Shown here: positions 27,793-28,349 of the stretch, one piece after another
Numbering within the stretch: position 1 is the first letter of the stretch
Layout: the number at the start of each line of letters is the position of its first letter
NCBI GenBank assembly: GCA_023807065.1
Contig: JAJJLU010000595.1
Span: 1 to 28,349 of the forward strand
Direction: 5' to 3'
DNA length: 28,349 bases
Source: Isotricha intestinalis
Lineage: Eukaryota; Ciliophora; Litostomatea; Vestibuliferida; Isotrichidae
Program-made: the position numbers and the translations under genes
The notes under the pieces: generated by a model
What the model saw: only the letters and a program-made list of their open reading frames with translations
Told to the model about the DNA's origin: nothing
The model's database searches: none

Positions 27793-28349
27793 ATGGTAGA
27801 AAAAATAATAGAACCCTTTAAAGTATATGTAAGAATTCGTCCATTACTTCCAAATGAAAGAAAATTAGTATATAATGAAAATAACAAGGGTAAAAAAATT
27901 CCATATCAAATAGTAACCTCAGATAATAACAGAGTATTATTAAAAGATCCAAACAATCCAGAATTATATGGTCAAAATGTGAAATCATTTCCTTTTGATA
28001 GAGTATTTACAGAGAAAGATAATAATAAAACAATATTTAATTCAATAATAAAAAATTTAGTTGATAATATTTTACAAGGTTATAATAGTACTGCTTTAGC
28101 ATATGGTGTAACAGGAGCAGGAAAAACACATACGATGTTTGGAGATATGTTAAATTTAAATTTAGTGAATAATATTACAAATATAAATTTAAATAATAAT
28201 TTCGAAGAAGGAATTTGTATGTATGCAGTTGATTATTTATTTTCTAAAATATCTTCATTACCTAATAAAGTATTCACAATAAAAATATCATATTTAGAAT
28301 TATATAATGAACAAGTGAAAGATTTATTAACAATAAAACCATCAAATGA
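27793..28349 (+). CDS. Kinesin motor domain, N-terminal part (cut by window end)
   Basis: An open frame starts at ATG 27793 and continues without a stop to the last base, giving 185 codons. The sequence is an N-terminal kinesin motor: KVYVRIRPLLPNE is the first beta strand, FPFDRVF follows, AYGVTGAGKTHTMFGD is the Walker A loop (Gly105-Thr112), and KISYLELYNEQVKDLL is the helix before the microtubule-facing loops. The GAGKTHTM form and the SYLELYNEQVKDLL segment are reminiscent of kinesin-8 (KIF18/19), but the class cannot be fixed without switch I/II and the neck. An insert of Asn/Leu repeats sits after the P-loop. The microtubule motor function is secure; directionality is not. Confidence 0.92.
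   Translation, partial: MVEKIIEPFKVYVRIRPLLPNERKLVYNENNKGKKIPYQIVTSDNNRVLLKDPNNPELYGQNVKSFPFDRVFTEKDNNKTIFNSIIKNLVDNILQGYNSTALAYGVTGAGKTHTMFGDMLNLNLVNNITNINLNNNFEEGICMYAVDYLFSKISSLPNKVFTIKISYLELYNEQVKDLLTIKPSN

Noticed and set aside
1..28349. tRNA, rRNA, transposon or viral insertions.
   Set aside because: No cloverleaf-like GC-rich segment, transposase, reverse transcriptase or viral gene was seen; the whole window is ordinary nuclear-type genes plus A/T-rich spacers.

Overview
The window looks like the end of an AT-rich, gene-dense macronuclear chromosome of a ciliate. It opens with about 3.4 copies of CCCCAAT (G-strand ATTGGGG), a telomere-like heptamer. The gene set is ciliate/alveolate in style: a calcium-dependent protein kinase with four EF-hands, a cGMP-dependent protein kinase with four cyclic-nucleotide modules, an IP3R/RyR-type calcium channel and Asn-rich insertions. 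Twelve complete genes (about 7,700 codons) read through with no in-frame TAA, TAG or TGA and all end in TAA, so there is no sign of the TAA/TAG=Gln code of oligohymenophoreans. AT-richness, a standard-like code and a CCCCAAT-type end together suggest a litostome (for example a trichostome or rumen ciliate). That placement is an inference from memory, not proven here.

Layout: 1-24 telomere; 25-191 short subtelomere; 192-2234 a broken gene for a probable two-pass membrane protein, with many frame changes, an in-frame stop and an AAT-rich tail; 2235-2609 empty AT-rich spacer. From 2610 on the genes are intact and about 92% of the DNA is coding. In order they are: CDPK (+), USP4/11/15-like deubiquitinase (+), eIF3h-like MPN protein (-), Vps23/TSG101 (+), orphan 521 aa (+), orphan basic 279 aa (-), RING/B-box protein (-), PKG (+, with a 31-nt intron behind a 25-nt first coding exon), UBR-box/IP3R-type channel (+, 2229 aa), small HECT ligase (+), ZIP zinc transporter (+), coiled-coil orphan (+), and a kinesin motor cut by the window end (+). 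Two head-to-head gene pairs have start codons only 103-105 bp apart, and one tail-to-tail pair has stops 38 bp apart.

Themes: second-messenger signalling (Ca2+ release channel, Ca2+-dependent kinase, cGMP kinase) and ubiquitin biology (USP, RING/B-box, HECT, UBR-box, ESCRT-I Vps23). CDPK, PKG and HECT all begin MG with nearby Cys and may be membrane-anchored by acylation. The neighbours need not act in one pathway, since ciliate genes are normally transcribed singly. The most notable observations are the N-terminal UBR-like zinc module on an IP3R/RyR-type channel that appears to lack the IP3-binding region, and a strong alternation of A-ending and T-ending synonymous codons in blocks inside single genes.
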